From Nocardia jejuensis NBRC 103114 (GTDB lineage Bacteria; Actinomycetota; Actinomycetes; Mycobacteriales; Mycobacteriaceae): a stretch of DNA of 64,000 bases. Positions 16,999 to 25,091 of the stretch are shown here, piece by piece. Under the pieces are notes generated by a model, which ran no database searches, was not told where the DNA came from, and saw only the letters and a program-made list of their open reading frames with translations. Position numbers and translations under genes: made by a program. Each line of letters opens with the position of its first letter. Position 1 is the stretch's first letter. The stretch lies in contig NZ_BDBU01000055.1 in the NCBI RefSeq assembly GCF_001613145.1, positions 1 through 64,000 on the forward strand, in the 5' to 3' direction.

Positions 16999-18438
16999 TC
17001 AGCCCGGCAAGCGAGTTCGGCTCTCGGCGACTGCTCGTCGCGCCGGTTCGGGCAGCAGTGACGAGGTGCGCTCGAACAGGTCCAGCAGCGCGGGTCCGTG
17101 CGCCGCGGCGATCTCCGGATTGTGCGAGAGGACGTCGAGTTCGTTGGCGACGGTGATCGCCATGAACGCCCGCAGGTCCTCGGCGTCGGGTTCGAAGTCG
17201 TTGCCGGTGAACCTGTCTCGCAAGCGCGCCGGTGCGGCGGTGAGGCGGGGGTACACCGCCGATCTGTCGCAGCTGCCGTAGAGGTACACCAGCGCCTCGG
17301 CTCGTTCCCCGATCAGGGCAGCCAGGGTGCGCCGGTCGGTGGGTGCGAGCAGCGAGCGGTCGAAGCCGTCGGTGCCGTACGCGGCGTGACAGAGCCCCGC
17401 GGCGCAGGTGTCCCGATCCGCGCCCCAGGTCTCCAGGACCTCCGCGACGCGCAGCAGGTGCCCCAGCAGGGTGCCGCCGGGGTGCGGAATCCGGTCCGCC
17501 TCACGGTCGCCGAGGAATCGCACGACGCGGTCCCGCGCGGACAGCTCCGCCACCAGTTCCGCCGTGAACGGAGCGTCGATTCCGTGCCGGGCGGCGGCGC
17601 GCAGGACCGCGCCGCCGATGGCATCGAGTTCCAGCGGGCGGCCGGCCTCCGCATCACGTTGCATGGACGACCTGCCGTGCGCCGGGAATGCGTTGTAGCG
17701 GTCCAGGATCTGCGCGGGCTCCATCGTGCCGCCGCACGCGCGGCCGACCGCGGCGGTCTCGCGCACCAGGGTCTCCAGCTCGCGCCGATGCCCGACTCGG
17801 ATCTCGCCGATCGTGGCCCGGTGGCGAGTGGTGAGCAGTGCGAACGGGGTCAGGAACGACAGCTTGTCCCACAGCGCCGCATCCGCGTCGGGCAGCACGC
17901 GCGTGTCGATTCCAGCCTCGGTGAGCAGTGCGGCCGGGGCCGCCAGCCGATCCGCCGGACCGGCGAGGTCGATCTCGGCGAACGCGCTGCCGTGTACGAC
18001 GACACCCGGTTCGGTGCGCGCGGATTCGACGCGGATCACCGCCGGAACCACACGGTGTCCGTACCGTGCGCGCAGGGCGTCCACGTGCTCGACGCCATTG
18101 AGCAGGGGCACGATCACCCCGGCCAGATTTTCGGCCGGTACCCGATCGAGCGCGGCCTCGAGCGCGGTGTGTTTCACCGTCACGACACACAGGTCGACCG
18201 GTTCGCGCAGCACGGTGTCGGCCTCCACGCGTGCGGTGAAGTCTCCGAATCGAGTGCTCCGCACGTGGATGCCGTTGTCTCGCAGTGTGTTCGCCGTCTG
18301 CTCGGCGGCCAGGCAGATCACCCGGTGACCGGCGCGCGCGAACAGCGCCGCGAGCAGTCCGCCGACGCCACCGGGACCGAGCACGGCCACCGTCGCGGGG
18401 TGGGTCTTCTCGCGAGTCGATTCGTCGTTTTCTTGCAT
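16999..18438 (-). CDS. Ketopantoate reductase (PanE/ApbA)-like protein fused to a DUF6817 domain
   Basis: 479 residues from ATG 18438, which has GAGAGG 7-8 nt upstream. Residues about 15-310 form a PanE/ApbA reductase: dinucleotide motif VLGPGGVGGLLAALFARAGH, VTVKHTALEAAL, PLLNGVEHVDAL, and the C-terminal helical LWDKLSFL and GRSSMQRDAEAGRPLELDAIGG. Residues about 325-450 add a second module, HPGGTLLGHLLRVAEVLETWG...AGLCHAAYGTDGF...IGERAEALVYLYG, which matches the HD-like DUF6817 pattern. Authentic PanE is about 300 residues, so this is a real two-domain fusion in one uninterrupted frame. Substrate is unknown; pantothenate synthesis is unlikely because no pan genes are near. Confidence 0.88.
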   Translation of the reverse strand: MQENDESTREKTHPATVAVLGPGGVGGLLAALFARAGHRVICLAAEQTANTLRDNGIHVRSTRFGDFTARVEADTVLREPVDLCVVTVKHTALEAALDRVPAENLAGVIVPLLNGVEHVDALRARYGHRVVPAVIRVESARTEPGVVVHGSAFAEIDLAGPADRLAAPAALLTEAGIDTRVLPDADAALWDKLSFLTPFALLTTRHRATIGEIRVGHRRELETLVRETAAVGRACGGTMEPAQILDRYNAFPAHGRSSMQRDAEAGRPLELDAIGGAVLRAAARHGIDAPFTAELVAELSARDRVVRFLGDREADRIPHPGGTLLGHLLRVAEVLETWGADRDTCAAGLCHAAYGTDGFDRSLLAPTDRRTLAALIGERAEALVYLYGSCDRSAVYPRLTAAPARLRDRFTGNDFEPDAEDLRAFMAITVANELDVLSHNPEIAAAHGPALLDLFERTSSLLPEPARRAVAESRTRLPG

Positions 18439-18623
18439 GGCGATTCCTCTCGGCTTACGGGTCGACACCGATCCGCGGTCCCCGCCGGAACGGCGGAGCG
18501 GCGAGAGAGGGTTGCCGCCCTGGGCTCGCCCTCGATCATCGCACTTCCCGGCGAGAGCGAAATCCCGGCACCCGCACGGTGCTCTCGGAGCAGCGAATCA
18601 GCCCCTGGGGGTACAGCTGGCCC

Positions 18624-19715
18624 TCAAGAGTTCAGCTCGGCCAGCACGCTGAAATCCAGTCCGTCGGCCGCGGCCAGGTAGACCGGCTGGGTGGTGTGCG
18701 CACCGCGCACGCGCACCTCACCGCGCGGTCCGCCGTAGCTCACCCGACCCGCGTTGCGCTCGATGGCGCGCAGATCCACGCTGCGCGCGGCCTGGGCCAG
18801 CGAGGCGAACAGCAGCAGACCCTCGTAGCAGGATTCGCCGATATTGTTGAGCACGGGCGCGATCGGGCCGAACTCGCGCAGATATCGGGCGCCGAAATCC
18901 ATTCCGGCAGTGGACACCAGGCTCTCGAAATAGCCACTGGCCGTGTGCAATCCGCGCGTGCTGTCCGCACCGCCCGCATACAGTACGTCCTCGCCGATCA
19001 TCATGCTCAGCCGGATCCGGCTCTCGTCCAGGCCCGCTCGGGCGAAGGCGCGATTGAAGGCCGCGCAGTCCGCGCCGACCATGAAGATCAGCACGCCCTC
19101 GGCCGACGAGCGCCGGATCAGATCGATGGCGTGCCGGAAATCGCGGCCGCCCAGCGGAACATAGGCCTCGCCGATGATGTCGAGATCGGTAGCCGCCACG
19201 AATCCCCTTGTGGCTAGCGCGGTTTCGCGCGGCCACACATAGTCGTTGCCGATCACGCACCAGCGCCGGATGCCCTGCTCGGCGCGCAGCCAGCGCATTG
19301 CCGGGAACAGCTGATGCTCCGGCGTCTCACCGACCATGTAGACGCCGTCGGAATCCTCGCCGCCCTCGTAGAAGGTGGTGTAGACGTACGGTACGCGCCC
19401 GGCCGTCTGCGGCGTGATCACCTTGCGGGCGTTGGACAGATGCCAGCCCACCACCCCGTCGACCTGCCCGAGGTCGATCATCCTGTCGATCCGGGCCGAC
19501 AGTTCGGGCAGCGGCGCGCCCGCGTCGACCGGATGCAGGCGAACTTCGCGCTCCAGGATTCCGCCCGCGGCGTTGATATCGGTGACGGCGAGGGTGGCAC
19601 ACGCTTCACACGAGGGGCCGAACATTCCGGCCGGGCCGCTGAGCGGCACCACGAGCGCGATATCCACCGTCGTGCGATCGGCGCGAGAATCCGGGCGCGG
19701 CAATGGAATCACCAC
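18624..19715 (-). CDS. AmiC/branched-chain-type periplasmic-binding-fold receptor without signal peptide
   Basis: 363 residues from GTG 19715. The sequence is a type 1 periplasmic binding fold: VDIALVVPLSGPAGMFGPSCEACATLAVTDIN..., GVVGWHLSNARKVITPQTAG, the TTFYEGGED loop and a late GESCYEGLLLFASLAQ, close to AmiC and urea-type receptors. There is no hydrophobic leader or lipobox, so it should stay in the cytoplasm as AmiC does. No amiR-like antiterminator or permease gene is adjacent; instead it is divergent from a MarR-family gene, suggesting a ligand-sensing pair. The ligand is not determinable (small amides or urea are family precedents). Confidence 0.85.
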   Translation of the reverse strand: MVIPLPRPDSRADRTTVDIALVVPLSGPAGMFGPSCEACATLAVTDINAAGGILEREVRLHPVDAGAPLPELSARIDRMIDLGQVDGVVGWHLSNARKVITPQTAGRVPYVYTTFYEGGEDSDGVYMVGETPEHQLFPAMRWLRAEQGIRRWCVIGNDYVWPRETALATRGFVAATDLDIIGEAYVPLGGRDFRHAIDLIRRSSAEGVLIFMVGADCAAFNRAFARAGLDESRIRLSMMIGEDVLYAGGADSTRGLHTASGYFESLVSTAGMDFGARYLREFGPIAPVLNNIGESCYEGLLLFASLAQAARSVDLRAIERNAGRVSYGGPRGEVRVRGAHTTQPVYLAAADGLDFSVLAELNS

Positions 19716-19766
19716 CGATTATTTCCGTGCGAATCAATACCGTACGGCATTGGATATAGTGCTTCG

Positions 19767-20213
19767 GTGGACGATAGTACCGCTCCGGCGGCCCTGGAGG
19801 AATTGGCCCGATCGGTGCGCAGGGCATCCCAGGAATTGGACCGGGCGATCGCGATCTGCCTGGGCGAGTCCACGGTCGCGCGCTGGCACGTGCTCACCGC
19901 CGTCACCGGCGGCAGCGGCGTCGCGATGTCGCAGCTGGGTGACGCCACGGTGCTCTCGGGCGCCAGCTTGACCAGGCTCATCGATGCGATGATCGCCGAG
20001 AACCTGGTGCACCGCAAGGTGGACGACACCGACCGCCGCCGGGTGCTCGTCTTCCCGACCCGCCGGGGTCAGGTCGCGTATCAGTCGATGTCGCGAGCCA
20101 TTTCCGAAAGCGGGCTGGACCTCGCCGCCTACCCGAACCTCGCGCATTCGCTCACCGGCCTCATCGACGACCTGCACCGGGTGACCGCCCCGGTCGGAAC
20201 CGCCCCTCACTGA
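19767..20213 (+). CDS. MarR-family transcriptional regulator
   Basis: 148 residues from GTG 19767. Winged helix: STVARWHVLTAVTG, MSQLGDATVLSGASLTRLIDAM recognition region, and the wing VDDTDRRRVLVFPTRRG. A TATAGT hexamer at 19755-19760 ends 6 bp before the GTG, so the message is probably leaderless. It shares a 51-bp promoter region, containing the palindrome CCGTACGG, with the AmiC-like gene and may respond to the ligand that protein senses. Confidence 0.85.
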   Translation: MDDSTAPAALEELARSVRRASQELDRAIAICLGESTVARWHVLTAVTGGSGVAMSQLGDATVLSGASLTRLIDAMIAENLVHRKVDDTDRRRVLVFPTRRGQVAYQSMSRAISESGLDLAAYPNLAHSLTGLIDDLHRVTAPVGTAPH

Positions 20214-20355
20214 GCACCCGAGCCCGAATCGACGACCAGATTCGGGCCGCTGGACCTGTTCCCCCGATCCGTGAGCGCGCAGGATGGAAGCATGACGGGA
20301 ATCCTCGCCATTCATTGCCGCAATGTGGCCCTGCAACCGCCCGGGCGCAAGACTC

Positions 20356-20535
20356 GTTCTCCCGGAAAGTAATTCGGCCATCGTGGCGCTCGAGGTGAGC
20401 CCCGAGGTCATTACCCGATTGCAGGCGGTCAAGGTGATCGGAGCGATCCGGGCCGGGCGCCTGCGCCTGGCCTGTCACCTCTACAACACCGAGGGGGATA
20501 TCGAGCAGGCGCTGGGGGCGCTGGCTCGGGCCTGA
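20356..20535 (+). pseudogene. C-terminal remnant of a class V aminotransferase-fold gene
   Basis: About 60 codons read NSAIVALEVSPEVITRL followed by RAGRLRLACHLYNTEGDIEQAL, the typical end of class V aminotransferase-fold (PLP type I) proteins, where a strand-helix and RAGRLRLxxHLYN close the small domain. No N-terminal domain or PLP lysine region exists upstream: the preceding 150 bp only hold a short unrelated frame ending TAA at 20370-20372. It looks like the stub of a deleted gene. Confidence 0.5.
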
Positions 20536-20559
20536 GGCAATCACCCGATATCGCGCACG

Positions 20560-20604
20560 CAGCCGAGCCGCTCGCACACCCTCCGGGTTCGAGGGGCTCG
20601 GCTG
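20560..20604. terminator. Inverted repeat after the aminotransferase remnant
   Basis: CAGCCGAGCC / GGCTCGGCTG, a perfect 10-bp stem with a 25-nt loop. It lies between the plus-strand remnant and the end of the minus-strand DUF3291-like gene, so it may serve both directions. Confidence 0.45.
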
Positions 20605-20660
20605 TCTCCGTATTTCCTAGCGCGCGTTCAAATCTCGGTGCCGGGTGGGGAATCGCAGAG

Positions 20661-21078
20661 TCACTCGGTGGGTGACTGTGAGCGTTCCTTTTCGCGTTGG
20701 TCGGCGAGGCGGCGGCGGATTTCGTCCCAGGGGAGAGGGAGTTCGGTGGCGGGGGCTTCGAAGAACAGGAAAGTGGCCTCTTTCATGACCTTCCTCTTGC
20801 GGGCGACGGTGGACTTGTGGGGTTCGGTGCCGGCGTAGGCATAGATGGACGCGTTGTCGGTCCAGGGCGGAGTAGGTCCAGAAGGTGCCCTTGAATATTT
20901 CGGCTTTGAGGGCCACTCCGAGGACGCAGGGGGAGCGGCGAGCCTGGCGCCAGAGGGAGAGGGAGGACATCAGAAATCCGGGGGCGTTGCGCAGGGACTT
21001 GACCTCGAGTCGCGAGGCCATGCAGCGCACGACGGGTTCGGTGGGGGTGCCGACGGTGATCCACGGGAGCGTGGGCAT
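20661..21078 (-). pseudogene. DUF3291-like protein gene, interrupted by a single-base frameshift
   Basis: From ATG 21078 (AGAAAGAG upstream) the frame reads MPTLPWITVG...MASRLEVKSLRNAPGFLMSSLSLWRQARRSPCVLGVALKAEIFKGTFWTYSA, characteristic of the DUF3291/monooxygenase-like fold. At 20865-20867 one extra G (C on the coding strand) shifts it. The other frame then continues the same protein as WTDNASIYAYAGTEPHKSTVARK...FLFFEAPATELPLPWDEIRRRL and stops at 20661. Together they give about 138 residues. The intact continuation means the lesion is recent or is a sequencing error. It is divergent from the also frameshifted methyltransferase at 21227. Confidence 0.75.
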
Positions 21079-21126
21079 GGTGCGCTCTTTCTGCAGAGGA
21101 CGACGGCGGGCTGCCGATACCCCTAT

Positions 21127-21141
21127 ATTCCACAGTGGAAT
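21127..21141. promoter_or_regulatory. Perfect palindrome between two divergent frameshifted genes
   Basis: ATTCCAC-A-GTGGAAT, 7-bp arms around one base, 49 bp from the DUF3291 start and 86 bp from the methyltransferase start. It is placed and shaped like a regulator binding site; no regulator gene is adjacent. Confidence 0.5.
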
Positions 21142-21226
21142 GAGCCGCGTCAACCGAATATCGAACTCGTCGGCGGGGTGGGTAGGTATCGACTCCAGGT
21201 AGGTAATTCCGACACCAGGAGTGCTC

Positions 21227-22062
21227 ATGTCTCGTTCAGTGCCAGCAGATCCCACCACGGCGGCGCCCTCCGCGCTCAAGGTCAAGCACCGCGCGATGTG
21301 GGCCATGGGGAACTACCCCGATGTCGCCGCCGCGGTGATCCCCGGTCTCGGGGCCCGTGTCGTGGAGGCGGCCGGTATCGGTGCGGGGCAGTACGTGCTC
21401 GATATCGCGGCCGGAGCGGGCAATGCCGCGATTCCGGCGGCCGAGGCGGGCGCCCGGGTCGTGGCCAGTGACCTCACCCCGGAACTGTTCGAGGTGGGCC
21501 GCCGGGCAGCCGCCGAACGCGGCGTGGACATCGACTGGCAGAGGCCGATGCCGAGAATTTGCCCTATGCCGACGCCGAATTCGATTGCGTCCTGTCCACC
21601 GTGGGAATCATGTTCGCGCCCTTCCATCGCGACGCCGCGGCGGAACTCCTGCGCGTGGTTCGGCCGGGCGGAACCATCGGCCTGGCCAACTGGACTCCCG
21701 AGGGTTTCATCGGCCAGATGTTCGCCATCATGAAACCCTTCGCCCCCGCCCCGCCCGAGGGCGCCCAGCCGCCCCCGCTGTGGGGCTCCGAAGATCACGT
21801 GAAATCCCTGATCGGAGAACACGTCTCGAACCTCACCCTGACTCGCGAATCAGTGGTCATCGACTGTTTCGCCGACGGCGCGCAATTCCGCGACTTCTTC
21901 AAGTCCAATTACGGCCCGACCGTCGCGGTCTACAAAGCCATTGCCGCCGACCCCGACCGAGTGGCACAGCTCGACCGCGAACTCGCCGCCCTCGGCGACC
22001 GTCACAACCTCGGCAACGGCCGAATGGAATGGGAATATCTGCTGGTCACCGCCGAGCGGTAG
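21227..22062 (+). pseudogene. Class I SAM methyltransferase gene with a single-base frameshift
   Basis: ATG 21227 has AGGAG 5 nt upstream. The first frame gives MSRSVPADP...KVKHRAMWAMGNYPDVAA, motif I VLDIAAGAGNAAIPAAEAGARV and VASDLTPELFEVGRRAAAERGVDIDWQ. At about 21540-21544 one base is missing (CAGAGGCC where CAGGAGGCC is expected), and the second frame carries on as ADAENLPYADAEFDCVLSTVGIMFAPFHRDAAAELLRVVRPGG to a stop at 22062. Rejoined, the product is about 278 residues, a typical UbiE/COQ5-type methyltransferase. Confidence 0.78.
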
Positions 22063-22177
22063 GGCCGGTGATGCGCCCCGACTCGCATTCGTGAGGGCTG
22101 CCACAAAAGTTGCTGAGAAACTGCCGGGCATCCTTGAATGAGGCTGTTCTACAGCAACAGACAGTCAAGGGGGAGTC

Positions 22178-22786
22178 ATGACAATTCGTCACACCACCGG
22201 AAGTGCGCGCCGCGCCGCGATTCTGGTCGCGCTGCCGCTCGCGGCCTCGCTGACCTTCGCGGGAATGGCCTCGGCCGCGCCCGGCACGCAGGCGGCGCCG
22301 GTGCAGCAGGTCGCGGTCGTACAGCCGGCCGCCGCGGTCGAGGTCGATGCCCCGCAGCCGATCGCCCAGCCCGATCCGAACAAGATCGGCCAGGCCGCAT
22401 TGGCCGGCGCCGGAATCGGTGCGGCCGTTGCCGGTATCCCGGCCGCTGTCGCGGGCGGCGTGGTGGGCGGTGTCGTCGGCGCGGGAGTCGGCGTCGCCGC
22501 CGGACTCGTGGTGGGCGCGGGTGGTACCGCACTGGGTGCGTCGCTGGCGAACCTGGCCATGTGCGCCACGGGCGTCGGCTGCGTCATCGTGCTTCCGGCC
22601 CTGGCGGCCGAGGCTGCTGCCGCGGTGCCGATCGCGGCCGGCGCCATGGCAATCGGCGGTGTCATCGGCGGCGTCGTCGGTGCGGGCATCGGTGCGGCTG
22701 TGGCCGGTATCCCGGCGGCCGGTGTCGGTGGACTCGTGGGTGCGGGCGTCGGCGCGGGCGCCGGTGCGGCCGGTCTCGTTCCGTAG
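22178..22786 (+). CDS. Exported glycine-zipper-rich protein with internal duplication
   Basis: 202 residues, start supported by AAGGGGGAG 2 nt before the ATG. An N-terminal signal peptide ends near MASAAPG. After a Pro/Val/Gln-rich stretch, the rest is two Gly/Ala/Val-rich blocks of GxxxG type. GAGIGAAVAGIPAA occurs in both (about residues 76-89 and 167-180), each followed by a G-VGG-VGAGVG run, separated by a segment with two cysteines (CATGVGC). Such glycine-zipper sequences insert into or span membranes; the protein may sit in the mycolate envelope. No family was recognised. A strong terminator follows. Confidence 0.75.
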   Translation: MTIRHTTGSARRAAILVALPLAASLTFAGMASAAPGTQAAPVQQVAVVQPAAAVEVDAPQPIAQPDPNKIGQAALAGAGIGAAVAGIPAAVAGGVVGGVVGAGVGVAAGLVVGAGGTALGASLANLAMCATGVGCVIVLPALAAEAAAAVPIAAGAMAIGGVIGGVVGAGIGAAVAGIPAAGVGGLVGAGVGAGAGAAGLVP

Positions 22787-22804
22787 CCTCTCGACTCGGC
22801 AGAA

Positions 22805-22838
22805 AGGTCAGGCCCGGCGCACGCGCCGGGCCTGACCT
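22805..22838. terminator. Bidirectional terminator
   Basis: AGGTCAGGCCCGGCG / CGCCGGGCCTGACCT, a perfect 15-bp stem with loop CACG, followed by GTTTCG. It lies between the convergent genes ending at 22786 and 22863. Confidence 0.8.
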
Positions 22839-22862
22839 GTTTCGAGGCGAAGTGTGCCGCGA

Positions 22863-23669
22863 CTACCGCGGGCGGTAGACGACGATGCCCGGGGTGGTGT
22901 TCACGTAGTCGGTGAAGGGGGAGTCGACCACCTGGTTGTTGGCGGACAGGGAGGAGGCGTTTCGGAAGACGGGGCCGGTGGGGGTCATGACGAAGATGCC
23001 CACATGGGTGACGTCGAGGCCGGGCTGGTCGGTGTAGGCGCCGATGTAGTCGCCGGTGCGCAGGCCGCCGATCACGTTGTCGCCCACGGCGGAGCTGGGG
23101 ATGTAGGTGATGGCGCGGTCGACCACGGGGAGGCCGGGGAGGTAGCTGCCGCCGTCACCCTTGGCGTTCAACTGCTTCGGCACGGTCACCGCGGCCGGGC
23201 TCAGGGATCCGGTGACATCGGTGGCGGCGACGCGGGCGGTGTTGGCCCAGTCGCTGAAGAAGTGCTTGCGGGCGCGGAAATCGACGGTGCCGCCGGTGTA
23301 GCGGGTGTCGATCAGGTTCTGGACGAACTCGTCTCGGTTGCCGGAGCGACTGGCCGCCTCGACGTAATCGAGGTAGGTGAAGCAGTCCACCCCTCGCGTA
23401 TCGATGACGAGCTTCTCCGGCTGCGAGGCCGAGCCGATGAGCATGTTCGCGACATAGGGGGTGCCGAGGAAGCGGCTCGAGAGCGCCTCGATCAGATCCC
23501 CGCGGCTCTTACCGCCCGACGCGGCGCGCAGAGCCAGCAGCTCGTCGATCTTGGCCGAGGTGCTCGGGTCGAGGTCGGCGGTCGGGGCGGCGGACGCCGC
23601 GGGCACCACGAGAGCGGAGCCGCAGGCCAGGGCCATGATGACGAGCAGGACGCGAGTGATCGTGCGCAA
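22863..23669 (-). CDS. Secreted DUF1460 amidase-like protein
   Basis: 268 residues from TTG 23669, chosen because TGGAGG lies 4 nt upstream and a signal peptide follows at once (LRTITRVLLVIMALA... to PAASAAPT). An upstream start at 23711 is possible but lacks a ribosome site. The catalytic Cys96 is in GVDCFTYLDYVEA and the His in VTHVGIFV, as expected for DUF1460 N-acetylmuramoyl-L-alanine amidase-like enzymes of the NlpC/P60-related fold. It probably cleaves peptidoglycan or a small N-acyl amino acid outside the cell. Confidence 0.85.
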   Translation of the reverse strand: MRTITRVLLVIMALACGSALVVPAASAAPTADLDPSTSAKIDELLALRAASGGKSRGDLIEALSSRFLGTPYVANMLIGSASQPEKLVIDTRGVDCFTYLDYVEAASRSGNRDEFVQNLIDTRYTGGTVDFRARKHFFSDWANTARVAATDVTGSLSPAAVTVPKQLNAKGDGGSYLPGLPVVDRAITYIPSSAVGDNVIGGLRTGDYIGAYTDQPGLDVTHVGIFVMTPTGPVFRNASSLSANNQVVDSPFTDYVNTTPGIVVYRPR

Positions 23670-23837
23670 GAATCCTCCAGCGGAATCGGGCGGTGGAACC
23701 GAGAGCACCACCCACGGTAGTCACATTCGCCCGATTCCCACAGTCTCCACTCGGTGGACCACGCGGGCGCGGGCGTGGCGCCGGGTCCACCCGCGCGGCG
23801 GCGGCGGGGGCGCGGTGGCATCGCTACCCTGGGGCGA

Positions 23838-25091
23838 ATGGGCGCTCCCGCAGTTCCACTTGTGCAAGTCGGCGACGATCTCGCGGCCGTGACCACGGCC
23901 GGTTACGAGGATGATCCCGACTCGGCCGGGATGACCCGCGCCGGAGTCGACGCGGTGTGGGAGTCGGTGCAGGCCTGGTACCGGCTCGGCACGACGCCCG
24001 CGATCCAGGTGTGCCTGCGCCGCGACGGCAAGGTCGTGCTCAACCGATCCATCGGGCACGGCTGGGGAAATTCGCCGGGTGACGGTCCGGACACGGAGAA
24101 GGTGCTCGCCACCCCGGACACGCCCTTCTGTGGCTTCTCCACCGCCAAGGGAGTGGCGGCCGCGCTCATGTACATGCTGGTCGAGCAGGGCGCATTCAAG
24201 CCCGAAGATACTGTCGCACACTATATTCCGGAATTCGCCGCGCACGGTAAGTCGGGGATCACCATCGGCGATGTGCTGTCGCATTCGGCCGGTGTGCCGT
24301 TCGTGACCCCTCCGTACAAGGGCTACGAGCTCGTCGTCGACGAGGAACTCGCGGCGCGGGCACTGGCCGATCTGGAGCCGAGTTGGCGGCCCCGCCGATT
24401 CCGGGTCTACCACGCCATGACCGCCGGATTGATTCAGCGACTGCTGGTGCAGCGCGCGACCGGAAAGCGCATGCGTGAGCACCTGAGCGAGCAGGTCCTG
24501 CAGCCACTGGGCTTCCGCTGGACCAACTTCGGAGTGCTGCCGGAGGAAACCGCTCAGGTGGTGCCCGGTGTCAAGGTCGGCCCGGGACCCTCGCGGATGT
24601 GGAGTCACCTGGCCCGCAAGGCACTCGGCGGCGGCATGTCCGGAGCCATGACACAGGAGTCGACCCGCGCGTTCCTCACCGCCGAACTGCCCTCGGGAAA
24701 TCTCGTCACCACCGCCGCCGAACTGTCCCGATTCTATGAAATCCTCGCTCGCGGAGGTGAATTGGACGGAGTACGGATCATGCGCCCGGAGACGTTGCGG
24801 TCGGCGATCGCCCCCGCCGACCGGATGCTGGGTGCGGCGGGCAAGGTGAGCCGCGCGGGCTACGAACTCGGCGCGCGCCGCTCGAAGTTCGGCCGCGACA
24901 CCGAAGCCCATTTCGGCCGAAGCGGATTGACCACCCAGTACGGCTGGGCCGACCCGCACCGGGGTCTGTCCGGCGCGATCCTGACCAGTGGCAAGGCCAC
25001 CGGAGACATGTCCCGCCCGGCGCAATTGGTGTCGCAGATCTCCGCGACCGTCCCGATCCTGGATCCGGCGGAGCGAGTCTTCAGTCTCTGA
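23838..25091 (+). CDS. Class C beta-lactamase-fold esterase (LipE-like)
   Basis: 417 residues, cytoplasmic (no signal peptide). The nucleophile motif is S101-T-A-K104 in FCGFSTAKGV; the second motif is Y191-H-A in place of the usual YxN; HFGRSGLT supplies the third, HxG-like element. SHSAGVPF and VLPEETA are typical of the EstB/LipE/LpqK serine hydrolase group of mycobacteria, which act on short acyl esters. The start at ATG 23838 follows GGGGCGA. Its last 11 bp overlap the convergent ABC1 kinase gene. Confidence 0.88.
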   Translation: MGAPAVPLVQVGDDLAAVTTAGYEDDPDSAGMTRAGVDAVWESVQAWYRLGTTPAIQVCLRRDGKVVLNRSIGHGWGNSPGDGPDTEKVLATPDTPFCGFSTAKGVAAALMYMLVEQGAFKPEDTVAHYIPEFAAHGKSGITIGDVLSHSAGVPFVTPPYKGYELVVDEELAARALADLEPSWRPRRFRVYHAMTAGLIQRLLVQRATGKRMREHLSEQVLQPLGFRWTNFGVLPEETAQVVPGVKVGPGPSRMWSHLARKALGGGMSGAMTQESTRAFLTAELPSGNLVTTAAELSRFYEILARGGELDGVRIMRPETLRSAIAPADRMLGAAGKVSRAGYELGARRSKFGRDTEAHFGRSGLTTQYGWADPHRGLSGAILTSGKATGDMSRPAQLVSQISATVPILDPAERVFSL

